NCBI GenBank assembly: GCA_030704615.1
Contig: CM060734.1
Coordinates: 10,480,001 to 10,544,000, forward strand
DNA: 64,000 nt
Reading direction: 5' to 3'
Source: Takakia lepidozioides
Taxonomy: Eukaryota; Streptophyta; Takakiopsida; Takakiales; Takakiaceae
Notes under the pieces: generated by a model
What the model saw: the letters and a program-made list of their open reading frames with translations, nothing else
Told to the model about the DNA's origin: nothing
The model's database searches: none
Part shown: positions 1 to 12,296 of the stretch, piece after piece
Layout of the letters: each line of letters starts with the position of its first letter
How positions within the stretch are numbered: position 1 is the first letter of the stretch
Translations under genes and position numbers: made by a program

Positions 1-1950
1 GAAGCAACAAACATGAAAGAAACTTTTATCAACCCTTTAGTGTTTACCTAGCCCATATTTTTGGGTACCACATGTGTACAAAACCAATGGGGTGTAGGTT
101 TAGGTAATGAATTTTCTGCCATTGGCATGTTCCAAGTTGGCAAGTTGTGACAAACGAAGGTACATCAACACATACATCAAAATGTAGAGTTTTACCTTTT
201 AGTTTATATATAAGCTCTGGTGACCGGAAGAAGAGGCCAGTGAAAGAACCCTCAATTCCCAAGGTCATAAAGTAACAATCAGGAAAGAATCTTATATCGG
301 ACTTTTAGTGTTTACCCACCCCTTGTTTTGGGTAAAACATGTGTACAAAACCAAAGGGGGCAGGTATTGGGACTTAGGTAATGAAGTCTGGCAGGGGTTT
401 ACCACCTGGTATTCGGACAAAACATCTACCAGCAGCATATCAGAATTGGGTATTTCTTATGGTGCTATAAGGAGCAAAGCCATAACCAGGAGAAACATAT
501 AAACATTTGAGCCAAAGAAAAGGAACTCATTCGTATCATAAGGTATCTAAATCTGACATAAGGCATCGGCTACAGGGGACCGGCAAACAAGAGTAACGTG
601 CACTGACCGGATCATGTATAAGGTGTACACGTCTACTCCAGCAGGTTGTCTTACCAAGGCCTAGCTCAAAACTTCAGCATTCAGAAGCCCTATAGATGTT
701 CTATGCTTATCTCAGGTACCTTCAAGGATGCCTTACTCTCCATGCCCAATTAGCCAACATATTTTTGCTGGAGAAGATCTTACCTTATGAAGGACTTGCT
801 TGCTCCACACCATGGTCATGGCGGGAGAGGAGGCTGATATCTCATGGCTTTGGCCTTCCCATTGCCTTGGGTTCATCACTTCAATCAGGAACATATTTGA
901 TAACCTTTTGTCATGCTCAGACCAAGGTGTTAGTAAATCAAACATAAAACTGAAAACAGAAGGGAGATTGGTTGATAATGTGTACAAGAACCACCAAGTA
1001 CACTGGTCTAAATCAGAGAGGGAAGATACTTATGTCTTGTCGAGACATGGACAAAGACCTGACAAGGTCACTGTAAAATTAACGACAAATCAGCCTCATA
1101 ACAAGGCATTATCAACCATTCTTCATTCACAAGTCAGCTTTATGACAAATCCCAGACTTCAAAGTCAATGAAGTCTCTGGGTGGGGGGGTGGGAAAAATT
1201 AGAGACTCAATTACCACTGTTCATAGCAGGAAACCATTGTTCAGCATGCTAAAAAGTGCCATTCATGACATGCCATGTCATTCAGTCTGTATTTTTTGGT
1301 CAGCTTACATACCAAGGCATAACCAACCATCCTAATTTATTGTTGGCCCAAAAACTAGTATAGTTTTGGGTTCTTTGTATCATTGGACATACCAAAGTGA
1401 CTGAGCAGTAAGTATCCATGTCCAAATAAAGATCCGTCGATCACTGTTCATGGCTGGAAATGTCTGTTTGTCTTAAAGAAGCCATTTATGATCATAGAAG
1501 GCTTAAGAACAAAATAAGAGCAAGGCCTGCGCCATAGCTCTCAAGACCAGCAAACAAGAATGCACAACAAAATGTACAAAGCATGCACAAAGAAAGTGAA
1601 TCGCCCAAACTTTAAAGAGTTCAGACACTTCCCCGAGGCCTTGAGATCGCCGCTTGTATCTTAATGATCAATGAAGGTCACAGCAAGCAACCGCAGCACA
1701 GGTAGATCGCCCGCCAAGCATCAGAGACAACCGCCACAGGGAAATTGCAGGTACTGCCGCCATTGCGCACCCCAAGAGGGGAAGAAGGTACTGAATCTTG
1801 CCGGAACACCTAAATGTCTTAATGGCGCAGCTCCATGGCATTCAAGGGCGCTTGAATCGAGCTCCATGCGCCCCCCGCCACCACCTCTCAGCTCCAGCCA
1901 TCCCTTAAGCACGATCGTCGTGCAGAGGGTTAGGGCAGGGAAGAGATGAA

Positions 1951-2150
1951 GCGCGATTTCCCGCGATTTCATCCACGTGATTTCCCACGATTTCATCCAT
2001 TCGGGATGAAATCCATCACACGGGATGAACTCTACCGCGCAGGATGAAATCTATCGTGATTTCATCCGCGTTGGATGAAATTGTCTCTCAATTTTTCATC
2101 CGTGTCATCCTCTGAGGATGACATCCATTTATGGATGAAATAAATAAATA
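1951..2150. repeat. Cluster of inverted GATTTCATCC / GGATGAAATC motifs
   Basis: Around ten copies of ATTTCATCC or its complement GGATGAAAT lie in about 200 bp, in both orientations. Bases 2104-2122 form a near-perfect 19-bp palindrome with arms GTCATCCTC and GAGGATGAC. The cluster recurs in copies 2 (about 4607-4806) and 3 (about 7258-7457). It could be a foldback element remnant or a protein-binding array. Confidence 0.6.
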
Positions 2151-2381
2151 ATGGGATGGCTCCATTAGGATCCTGACCTTATACCAAAAATCCGGGTACT
2201 GTAAATAACCGAAATTAACCAAATTCCAAGAAGGTTAATTAGGGGTCAGGTAACATACCACTGGTCTTAAACTATCAAGTTTTAAGAGAACCAGCCAGAT
2301 CCATGGAGGGAGGGAGAGAGATGGAGAGAGAGGGAACCCACCCACCATCCCCTGGTATGGCAGCTCCTTATGGAGTGAGTG

Positions 2382-2416
2382 TGGTATGCACTCACCCCGT
2401 AAGGGAGTGCATACCA
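2382..2416. repeat. Inverted repeat, 12-bp arms
   Basis: TGGTATGCACTC at 2382-2393 is exactly complementary to GAGTGCATACCA at 2405-2416, with an 11-base spacer. It recurs at the same place in copies 2 and 3. Confidence 0.8.
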
Positions 2417-2548
2417 GACCCCATCACATAAATGACCTCCCTCTTCTTTGTAGCTTTTACTTCTCGTCACAAAGGAACCATAGAAATAAACATGCCTACA
2501 ATCTCAACTCTCCAAGGTCAACAAACAAAACAAGCCGTGACAAGCAAA

Positions 2549-3080
2549 GGTACATCAACACTTACATCAAAATGTAGAGTTTTACCTTTTAGCTACACAT
2601 AAGCTCTGATAATGGAAAGATGGGGCCAATGAAGGGACCTTAACTCCGAAATTCACGAAGCAACAAACATGAAAGAAACTTTTATCAACCCTTTAGTGTT
2701 TACCTAGCCCATATTTTTGGGTACCACATGTGTACAAAACCAATGGGGTGTAGGTTTAGGTAATGAATTTTCTGCCATTGGCATGTTCCAAGTTGGCAAG
2801 TTGTGACAAACGAAGGTACATCAACACATACATCAAAATGTAGAGTTTTACCTTTTAGTTTATATATAAGCTCTGGTGACCGGAAGAAGAGGCCAGTGAA
2901 AGAACCCTCAATTCCCAAGGTCATAAAGTAACAATCAGGAAAGAATCTTATATCGGACTTTTAGTGTTTACCCACCCCTTGTTTTGGGTAAAACATGTGT
3001 ACAAAACCAAAGGGGGCAGGTATTGGGACTTAGGTAATGAAGTCTGGCAGGGGTTTACCACCTGGTATTCGGACAAAACA
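2549..3080 (+). repeat. Diverged 266-bp direct duplication spanning the unit junction
   Basis: The stretch starting GGTACATCAACAC at 2549 recurs at 2815. Shared blocks include a common AAAATGTAGAGTTTTACC segment, CATGTGTACAAAACCAA and TTAGGTAATGAA. The two arms differ by many substitutions, so this duplication is much older than the 2,656-bp tandem amplification. It recurs in the other units. Confidence 0.7.
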
Positions 3081-5312
3081 TCTACCAGCAGCATATCAGA
3101 ATTGGGTATTTCTTATGGTGCTATAAGGAGCAAAGCCATAACCAGGAGAAACATATAAACATTTGAGCCAAAGAAAAGGAACTCATTCGTATCATAAGGT
3201 ATCTAAATCTGACATAAGGCATCGGCTACAGGGGACCGGCAAACAAGAGTAACGTGCACTGACCGGATCATGTATAAGGTGTACACGTCTACTCCAGCAG
3301 GTTGTCTTACCAAGGCCTAGCTCAAAACTTCAGCATTCAGAAGCCCTATAGATGTTCTATGCTTATCTCAGGTACCTTCAAGGATGCCTTACTCTCCATG
3401 CCCAATTAGCCAACATATTTTTGCTGGAGAAGATCTTACCTTATGAAGGACTTGCTTGCTCCACACCATGGTCATGGCGGGAGAGGAGGCTGATATCTCA
3501 TGGCTTTGGCCTTCCCATTGCCTTGGGTTCATCACTTCAATCAGGAACATATTTGATAACCTTTTGTCATGCTCAGACCAAGGTGTTAGTAAATCAAACA
3601 TAAAACTGAAAACAGAAGGGAGATTGGTTGATAATGTGTACAAGAACCACCAAGTACACTGGTCTAAATCAGAGAGGGAAGATACTTATGTCTTGTCGAG
3701 ACATGGACAAAGACCTGACAAGGTCACTGTAAAATTAACGACAAATCAGCCTCATAACAAGGCATTATCAACCATTCTTCATTCACAAGTCAGCTTTATG
3801 ACAAATCCCAGACTTCAAAGTCAATGAAGTCTCTGGGTGGGGGGGTGGGAAAAATTAGAGACTCAATTACCACTGTTCATAGCAGGAAACCATTGTTCAG
3901 CATGCTAAAAAGTGCCATTCATGACATGCCATGTCATTCAGTCTGTATTTTTTGGTCAGCTTACATACCAAGGCATAACCAACCATCCTAATTTATTGTT
4001 GGCCCAAAAACTAGTATAGTTTTGGGTTCTTTGTATCATTGGACATACCAAAGTGACTGAGCAGTAAGTATCCATGTCCAAATAAAGATCCGTCGATCAC
4101 TGTTCATGGCTGGAAATGTCTGTTTGTCTTAAAGAAGCCATTTATGATCATAGAAGGCTTAAGAACAAAATAAGAGCAAGGCCTGCGCCATAGCTCTCAA
4201 GACCAGCAAACAAGAATGCACAACAAAATGTACAAAGCATGCACAAAGAAAGTGAATCGCCCAAACTTTAAAGAGTTCAGACACTTCCCCGAGGCCTTGA
4301 GATCGCCGCTTGTATCTTAATGATCAATGAAGGTCACAGCAAGCAACCGCAGCACAGGTAGATCGCCCGCCAAGCATCAGAGACAACCGCCACAGGGAAA
4401 TTGCAGGTACTGCCGCCATTGCGCACCCCAAGAGGGGAAGAAGGTACTGAATCTTGCCGGAACACCTAAATGTCTTAATGGCGCAGCTCCATGGCATTCA
4501 AGGGCGCTTGAATCGAGCTCCATGCGCCCCCCGCCACCACCTCTCAGCTCCAGCCATCCCTTAAGCACGATCGTCGTGCAGAGGGTTAGGGCAGGGAAGA
4601 GATGAAGCGCGATTTCCCGCGATTTCATCCACGTGATTTCCCACGATTTCATCCATTCGGGATGAAATCCATCACACGGGATGAACTCTACCGCGCAGGA
4701 TGAAATCTATCGTGATTTCATCCGCGTTGGATGAAATTGTCTCTCAATTTTTCATCCGTGTCATCCTCTGAGGATGACATCCATTTATGGATGAAATAAA
4801 TAAATAATGGGATGGCTCCATTAGGATCCTGACCTTATACCAAAAATCCGGGTACTGTAAATAACCGAAATTAACCAAATTCCAAGAAGGTTAATTAGGG
4901 GTCAGGTAACATACCACTGGTCTTAAACTATCAAGTTTTAAGAGAACCAGCCAGATCCATGGAGGGAGGGAGAGAGATGGAGAGAGAGGGAACCCACCCA
5001 CCATCCCCTGGTATGGCAGCTCCTTATGGAGTGAGTGTGGTATGCACTCACCCCGTAAGGGAGTGCATACCAGACCCCATCACATAAATGACCTCCCTCT
5101 TCTTTGTAGCTTTTACTTCTCGTCACAAAGGAACCATAGAAATAAACATGCCTACAATCTCAACTCTCCAAGGTCAACAAACAAAACAAGCCGTGACAAG
5201 CAAAGGTACATCAACACTTACATCAAAATGTAGAGTTTTACCTTTTAGCTACACATAAGCTCTGATAATGGAAAGATGGGGCCAATGAAGGGACCTTAAC
5301 TCCGAAATTCAC
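2657..5312. repeat. Tandem unit, copy 2
   Basis: Same length as copy 1 and, as far as I can read, the same sequence throughout. Confidence 0.9.
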
Positions 5313-7965
5313 GAAGCAACAAACATGAAAGAAACTTTTATCAACCCTTTAGTGTTTACCTAGCCCATATTTTTGGGTACCACATGTGTACAAAACCAAT
5401 GGGGTGTAGGTTTAGGTAATGAATTTTCTGCCATTGGCATGTTCCAAGTTGGCAAGTTGTGACAAACGAAGGTACATCAACACATACATCAAAATGTAGA
5501 GTTTTACCTTTTAGTTTATATATAAGCTCTGGTGACCGGAAGAAGAGGCCAGTGAAAGAACCCTCAATTCCCAAGGTCATAAAGTAACAATCAGGAAAGA
5601 ATCTTATATCGGACTTTTAGTGTTTACCCACCCCTTGTTTTGGGTAAAACATGTGTACAAAACCAAAGGGGGCAGGTATTGGGACTTAGGTAATGAAGTC
5701 TGGCAGGGGTTTACCACCTGGTATTCGGACAAAACATCTACCAGCAGCATATCAGAATTGGGTATTTCTTATGGTGCTATAAGGAGCAAAGCCATAACCA
5801 GGAGAAACATATAAACATTTGAGCCAAAGAAAAGGAACTCATTCGTATCATAAGGTATCTAAATCTGACATAAGGCATCGGCTACAGGGGACCGGCAAAC
5901 AAGAGTAACGTGCACTGACCGGATCATGTATAAGGTGTACACGTCTACTCCAGCAGGTTGTCTTACCAAGGCCTAGCTCAAAACTTCAGCATTCAGAAGC
6001 CCTATAGATGTTCTATGCTTATCTCAGGTACCTTCAAGGATGCCTTACTCTCCATGCCCAATTAGCCAACATATTTTTGCTGGAGAAGATCTTACCTTAT
6101 GAAGGACTTGCTTGCTCCACACCATGGTCATGGCGGGAGAGGAGGCTGATATCTCATGGCTTTGGCCTTCCCATTGCCTTGGGTTCATCACTTCAATCAG
6201 GAACATATTTGATAACCTTTTGTCATGCTCAGACCAAGGTGTTAGTAAATCAAACATAAAACTGAAAACAGAAGGGAGATTGGTTGATAATGTGTACAAG
6301 AACCACCAAGTACACTGGTCTAAATCAGAGAGGGAAGATACTTATGTCTTGTCGAGACATGGACAAAGACCTGACAAGGTCACTGTAAAATTAACGACAA
6401 ATCAGCCTCATAACAAGGCATTATCAACCATTCTTCATTCACAAGTCAGCTTTATGACAAATCCCAGACTTCAAAGTCAATGAAGTCTCTGGGTGGGGGG
6501 GTGGGAAAAATTAGAGACTCAATTACCACTGTTCATAGCAGGAAACCATTGTTCAGCATGCTAAAAAGTGCCATTCATGACATGCCATGTCATTCAGTCT
6601 GTATTTTTTGGTCAGCTTACATACCAAGGCATAACCAACCATCCTAATTTATTGTTGGCCCAAAAACTAGTATAGTTTTGGGTTCTTTGTATCATTGGAC
6701 ATACCAAAGTGACTGAGCAGTAAGTATCCATGTCCAAATAAAGATCCGTCGATCACTGTTCATGGCTGGAAATGTCTGTTTGTCTTAAAGAAGCCATTTA
6801 TGATCATAGAAGGCTTAAGAACAAAATAAGAGCAAGGCCTGCGCCATAGCTCTCAAGACCAGCAAACAAGAATGCACAACAAATGTACAAAGCATGCACA
6901 AAGAAAGTGAATCGCCCAAACTTAAAGAGTTCAGACACTTCCCCGAGGCCTTGAGATCGCCGCTTGTATCTTAATGATCAATGAAGGTCACAGCAAGCAA
7001 CCGCAGCACAGGTAGATCGCCCGCCAAGCATCAGAGACAACCGCCACAGGGAAATTGCAGGTACTGCCGCCATTGCGCACCCCAAGAGGGGAAGAAGGTA
7101 CTGAATCTTGCCGGAACACCTAAATGTCTTAATGGCGCAGCTCCATGGCATTCAAGGGCGCTTGAATCGAGCTCCATGCGCCCCCGCCACCACCTCTCAG
7201 CTCCAGCCATCCCTTAAGCACGATCGTCGTGCAGAGGGTTAGGGCAGGGAAGAGATGAAGCGCGATTTCCCGCGATTTCATCCACGTGATTTCCCACGAT
7301 TTCATCCATTCGGGATGAAATCCATCACACGGGATGAACTCTACCGCGCAGGATGAAATCTATCGTGATTTCATCCGCGTTGGATGAAATTGTCTCTCAA
7401 TTTTTCATCCGTGTCATCCTCTGAGGATGACATCCATTTATGGATGAAATAAATAAATAATGGGATGGCTCCATTAGGATCCTGACCTTATACCAAAAAT
7501 CCGGGTACTGTAAATAACCGAAATTAACCAAATTCCAAGAAGGTTAATTAGGGGTCAGGTAACATACCACTGGTCTTAAACTATCAAGTTTTAAGAGAAC
7601 CAGCCAGATCCATGGAGGGAGGGAGAGAGATGGAGAGAGAGGGAACCCACCCACCATCCCCTGGTATGGCAGCTCCTTATGGAGTGAGTGTGGTATGCAC
7701 TCACCCCGTAAGGGAGTGCATACCAGACCCCATCACATAAATGACCTCCCTCTTCTTTGTAGCTTTTACTTCTCGTCACAAAGGAACCATAGAAATAAAC
7801 ATGCCTACAATCTCAACTCTCCAAGGTCAACAAACAAAACAAGCCGTGACAAGCAAAGGTACATCAACACTTACATCAAAATGTAGAGTTTTACCTTTTA
7901 GCTACACATAAGCTCTGATAATGGAAAGATGGGGCCAATGAAGGGACCTTAACTCCGAAATTCAC
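5313..7965. repeat. Tandem unit, copy 3
   Basis: Three bases shorter than copy 1. The three differences I see are single-base losses in an A run near 6881, a T run near 6922 and a C run near 7181. No substitution was noticed. Confidence 0.9.
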
Positions 7966-9380
7966 GAAGCAACAAACATGAAAGAAACTTTTATCAACCC
8001 TTTAGTGTTTACCTAGCCCATATTTTTGGGGTACCACATGTGTACAAAACCAATGGGGTGTAGGTTTAGGTAATGAATTTTCTGCCATTGGCATGTTCCA
8101 AGTTGGCAAGTTGTGACAAACGAAGGTACATCAACACATACATCAAAATGTAGAGTTTTACCTTTTAGTTTATATATAAGCTCTGGTGACCGGAAGAAGA
8201 GGCCAGTGAAAGAACCCTCAATTCCCAAGGTCATAAAGTAACAATCAGGAAAGAATCTTATATCGGACTTTTAGTGTTTACCCACCCCTTGTTTTGGGTA
8301 AAACATGTGTACAAAACCAAAGGGGGCAGGTATTGGGACTTAGGTAATGAAGTCTGGCAGGGGTTTACCACCTGGTATTCGGACAAAACATCTACCAGCA
8401 GCATATCAGAATTGGGTATTTCTTATGGTGCTATAAGGAGCAAAGCCATAACCAGGAGAAACATATAAACATTTGAGCCAAAGAAAAGGAACTCATTCGT
8501 ATCATAAGGTATCTAAATCTGACATAAGGCATCGGCTACAGGGGACCGGCAAACAAGAGTAACGTGCACTGACCGGATCATGTATAAGGTGTACACGTCT
8601 ACTCCAGCAGGTTGTCTTACCAGGCCTAGCTCAAAACTTCAGCATTCAGAAGCCCTATAGATGTTCTATGCTTATCTCAGGTACCTTCAAGGATGCCTTA
8701 CTCTCCATGCCCAATTAGCCAACATATTTTTTGCTGGAGAAGATCTTACCTATGAAGGACTTGCTTGCTCCACACCATGGTCATGGCGGGAGAGGAGGCT
8801 GATATCTCATGGCTTTGGCCTTCCCATTGCCTTGGGTTCATCACTTCAATCAGGAACATATTTGATAACCTTTTGTCATGCTCAGACCAAGGTGTTAGTA
8901 AATCAAACATAAAACTGAAAACAGAAGGGAGATTGGTTGATAATGTGTACAAGAACCACCAAGTACACTGGTCTAAATCAGAGAGGGAAGATACTTATGT
9001 CTTGTCGAGACATGGACAAAGACCTGACAAGGTCACTGTAAAATTAACGACAAATCAGCCTCATAACAAGGCATTATCAACCATTCTTCATTCACAAGTC
9101 AGCTTTATGACAAATCCCAGACTTCAAAGTCAATGAAGTCTCTGGGTGGGGGGGTGGGAAAAATTAGAGACTCAATTACCACTGTTCATAGCAGGAAACC
9201 ATTGTTCAGCATGCTAAAAAGTGCCATTCATGACATGCCATGTCATTCAGTCTGTATTTTTTGGTCAGCTTACATACCAAGGCATAACCAACCATCCTAA
9301 TTTATTGTTGGCCCAAAAACTAGTATAGTTTTGGGTTCTTTGTATCATTGGACATACCAAAGTGACTGAGCAGTAAGTAT
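7966..9380. repeat. Tandem unit, copy 4 (truncated)
   Basis: Covers only the first 1,415 bases of the unit. It carries four single-base homopolymer indels relative to copy 1, near 8029, 8622, 8731 and 8750. Homology ends at a sharp boundary with the mobile element on the right. Confidence 0.9.
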
Positions 9381-9395
9381 GCATGGTGGCCCCCT

Positions 9396-9560
9396 TTGTT
9401 TTGTCCACGGTAATAGGCCCCCTTCCTGCAATCCTCGCCTATAGGACTTGCTTCTCCAGCAGATTTGTGCCGCTAACGCTTCCCTGAAGCGTGAGCCCAG
9501 CTCACGCTTTGCAGCTACAACGTGAGCTCAGCTCCCAGGCTCACGGGGCTGGGCTCACAC
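9396..9560 (+). repeat. Left terminal direct repeat of the two-gene element (diverged)
   Basis: Begins CCACGGTAATAGG, continues through AATCCTCGCCTATAGG and CAGATTTGTGCCGC, and ends in a cluster of GCGTGAGC/GCTCACG inverted motifs. The same order and orientation recurs near 19012. The last codons of the accessory gene overlap this repeat. Confidence 0.4.
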
Positions 9561-10123
9561 CGTAGCTACACTGGTCTTTCTCTTTGTCCTTCTCTTTGTC
9601 CTTTTCTTTGTCCTTCCCCTTCTCCTTCCCCTTCTCTTGCTCCTTCTCCTTCTCCTTCGACTTCTCTTTCTCCTTTGTTTTCCCAGGTGACTTGGCTACT
9701 CCCTCCGAAGCCTTTGCATCCTTGTCTTTCACCTTGCGGCCCCCATTCTTGCTTTTCTGGGGAGTTGCATGCGCGTCTGGCTCCTTGGCGGCTAATGAAG
9801 CTATGTTCCTCTGGTACTCTTCATCGTTCAAAGGTGCTAGCATCTCCGCATGGTTGTTCAAATACTTCATTTGCTGCTCTTGAAATGTCGTGTGCTCAGG
9901 AGGGCAGTCGAGGTACCATCCACAGTCCCTAAAGTGGGCAGGACTCCAGTCCCCCAAGATACCAGCTGTGTACATGGTGGGATCGTTGGCAGGGTCCGAC
10001 CACATGTCCAGGTAATCTGGGATTCCACTTAGGTGTTTTCCTTCCATCAGCACATATTTAGTGTACCTGCGGACGCTCAAACAAACACCGTCCCCAAAAC
10101 ATGATACCAAAAAGCAGCGGAAA

Positions 10124-10374
10124 GTGATAATCGGTGGCGATCATCACTTTCACATCAGAGAGAATGCAACATGGGTGTGCAAATCCTTATGATTATCTAC
10201 ACTACACAACTGGGAAATCTGATGATTGGCACCGATCATCAGGTCACTGATCAGAAACAAACTGCCTATGTTAACAGAGGTAGGATTAAGAATGGAAACG
10301 TGGATATGCAGTATTCATTTGTTTGACGGGAGAAGATCAGAGCACTGGAAGTAATGATTGGTACCGACCATCAC
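10124..10374. repeat. Palindrome array, distal part (3 copies)
   Basis: Copies lie at 10124-10147, 10219-10242 and 10351-10374. Each is 24 bp: two 10-bp arms close to GTGATGATCG and CGATCATCAC around a 4-base centre. All three lie inside the last intron of the minus-strand accessory gene (10471-10067). Confidence 0.85.
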
Positions 10375-12296
10375 CAAATTACTGTGTAGTAGAAAGAAAA
10401 TATTAAGCTTTTCTCAACTGAGGCATGACAAAATTTCAAAGAATGTGATGGATAGGCTTTAGGTACTGCACCTGTACACAACACGCATCATAGCCCACTC
10501 CCCTCCAACTTGACTGTCGAAATCGTTCGACCTCAATATGTTACCATCCTTGGAGAACTCGCAGAAGAAATAGTACCGCCATGTGAGACCTTTCCACTTT
10601 CTAATGTACGCCTCCAAGGTCATCTGTGGTGGTGAGACCAACGAAATATTCAAGTCCTTCAAATCTGCTGCTCCAGGACAAGAATGGCGCGTTTCTCCAG
10701 CTGCAAAGGGAACATCTATCAGAATTGCACATGACAAAGCCATAGGATAATCGATATACAATAGGCACTTCAATCCACAAATACCTGACTCCAAAATGTG
10801 GCCTGTGAAGCCAGTGATAAAAAACAATGTCACTTATTCCCTCGACCTTTGTGCCAGGCTGGATTGTGCTTTTTGGGAACTGATTCAGATCCTTCACCGT
10901 CTAATCCGAGTTCCAAATCTCAAGCCATCTAACTTATGTCTGGGGGTCGACCATGGAGAGAGCCAGCCTGTGCAATTTCTCCTGTTGCATCTCTGGATGT
11001 ACATGCTTGTCATAGTGGGCTTTGATTTGGAGAAGGAACTCCTCCCCAAGTCCGGGATCCACTATTCTCAACTGCTTCAGGAAGGCGGACATCAGCTTCG
11101 TCCTCCTTATCTCGTACTCCTTCTTTATGGCTGCTCCAACACCTTTAGCATTCCTCAGCTCTTCTGCTGTAGTGCGGTAGTACTCAGATTTCCCCCTCTC
11201 GGCGGCCTCTGCCAGATCTTGCTGCATGTAACAACGATTGGATTAGAACACAGAGGATTACAAATTTGTTTTGAAGAAGACAGGAAGATGTGGGTTGGGC
11301 CATATCGCATACATATACTCCAAAAATGCATCTCGGGTCAACGAGTACCAGGTCCCTACAGCTCTCCCTGTTTCACACTTCTTGATTACATCAGGATGTA
11401 GCACTGTGCGGAACTCATCAAGCTTTATCAAACCAATTCTCTGAATACGGAAAAGTGTGTGGACCAAGCTCGTAGTAACATGCGATTTCTCTGTCGATCT
11501 GCAAACGGGGAATAGACATTGTACAGGTAAGAACTCTTTTACGTTTGGACTTGAAATGCGCACAACATGCAATTTGAAAAGCAGTGGGGTTTTTAGGATG
11601 TCCTACTTGTTCACGTCATGCATAACTGTCAGAAGTCTTGTCGTTCCCAGGATCCAGAACCGTTGCCTGCACAACACAATGCTTGTCCTGGTCTTTTGAA
11701 TGGTGTTTTCGCAATGTACCCCATCCAAGCTAGAAGACGATGGTTCCCGTCCCAGACATAGAACATGTGGTTGCAGAACTGCTGGGTGTTATGTCCAAGT
11801 AGCAGGGAGTCCTCGAATTTGTCATGTACATCCTTTCAGCAGTCATCCCAGTTGTCCGTTATCTCTGGGCTCACTTTTGTGCTGTTACCATTTGTATCCT
11901 TTAGTGAGACGTAGAAAACTTGTGCATCCATTCTGTACGCGAGCACGAAATCTGTTTCCAACTTGGTAATGTCATGCGAAAGTGGAGGACAAACAACAGA
12001 CATTGAGATCATCCGGCAGAGAGGGATTTCAAGACATCCTCCAGAGACAATCATGTCCCGAATAACCTCCTGGGAATTTACCTTCTGATATGACATAAGT
12101 TCTTTCACCTTGTCAAGGTAGTGCAATTCAGGCTCGTCTGTGCCTTCGCTATTCTCAGAACTCTTCGTGGAGTCGTCCCATTCTCCAGAGCCCTTTGCTT
12201 TTGTTTCTCCCTGCTTAGACTTTACTTTTTTCTGCATTCCCAAAACCCACAAGAGCAACATTCAACTGGTGTTCAGGAAACAGACATTTTTACACA

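Larger units (their letters stand above)
1..2656. repeat. Tandem unit, copy 1
   Basis: This is the reference copy. In order it holds one arm of a diverged 266-bp duplication (about 1-425), a 17-bp palindrome with 8-bp arms ATGACATG/CATGTCAT at 1265-1281, a cluster of inverted GATTTCATCC/GGATGAAATC motifs (1951-2150), a purine-rich tract near 2305-2335, and a 12-bp-arm hairpin at 2382-2416. No credible coding frame is seen. Confidence 0.9.
1..9380. repeat. Tandem array of a 2,656-bp unit (3.5 copies)
   Basis: Base 1 is equivalent to bases 2657, 5313 and 7966, so the window opens at an arbitrary point of an array that probably continues to the left. Copies 1 and 2 read identically. Copies 3 and 4 differ only by single-base indels in short homopolymers. 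The last copy stops at about 9380, where the sequence switches to the left end of a mobile element. Open frames inside the unit are short, many lack an ATG and none resembles a known family, so I regard the unit as non-coding. It could be a macrosatellite, a recently amplified segmental repeat, or partly an assembly artefact. Confidence 0.95.

Noticed and set aside
44-9136. Repeated short open frames (60-123 codons) in each tandem unit
   Set aside because: They are identical only because the DNA is duplicated. Many lack an ATG, they overlap on both strands, and none resembles a known family.
9522-9932. Plus-strand Ser/Pro-rich and Phe/Ser-rich open frames
   Set aside because: They are the antisense of the Lys/Glu-rich tail of the accessory gene, which explains their composition.
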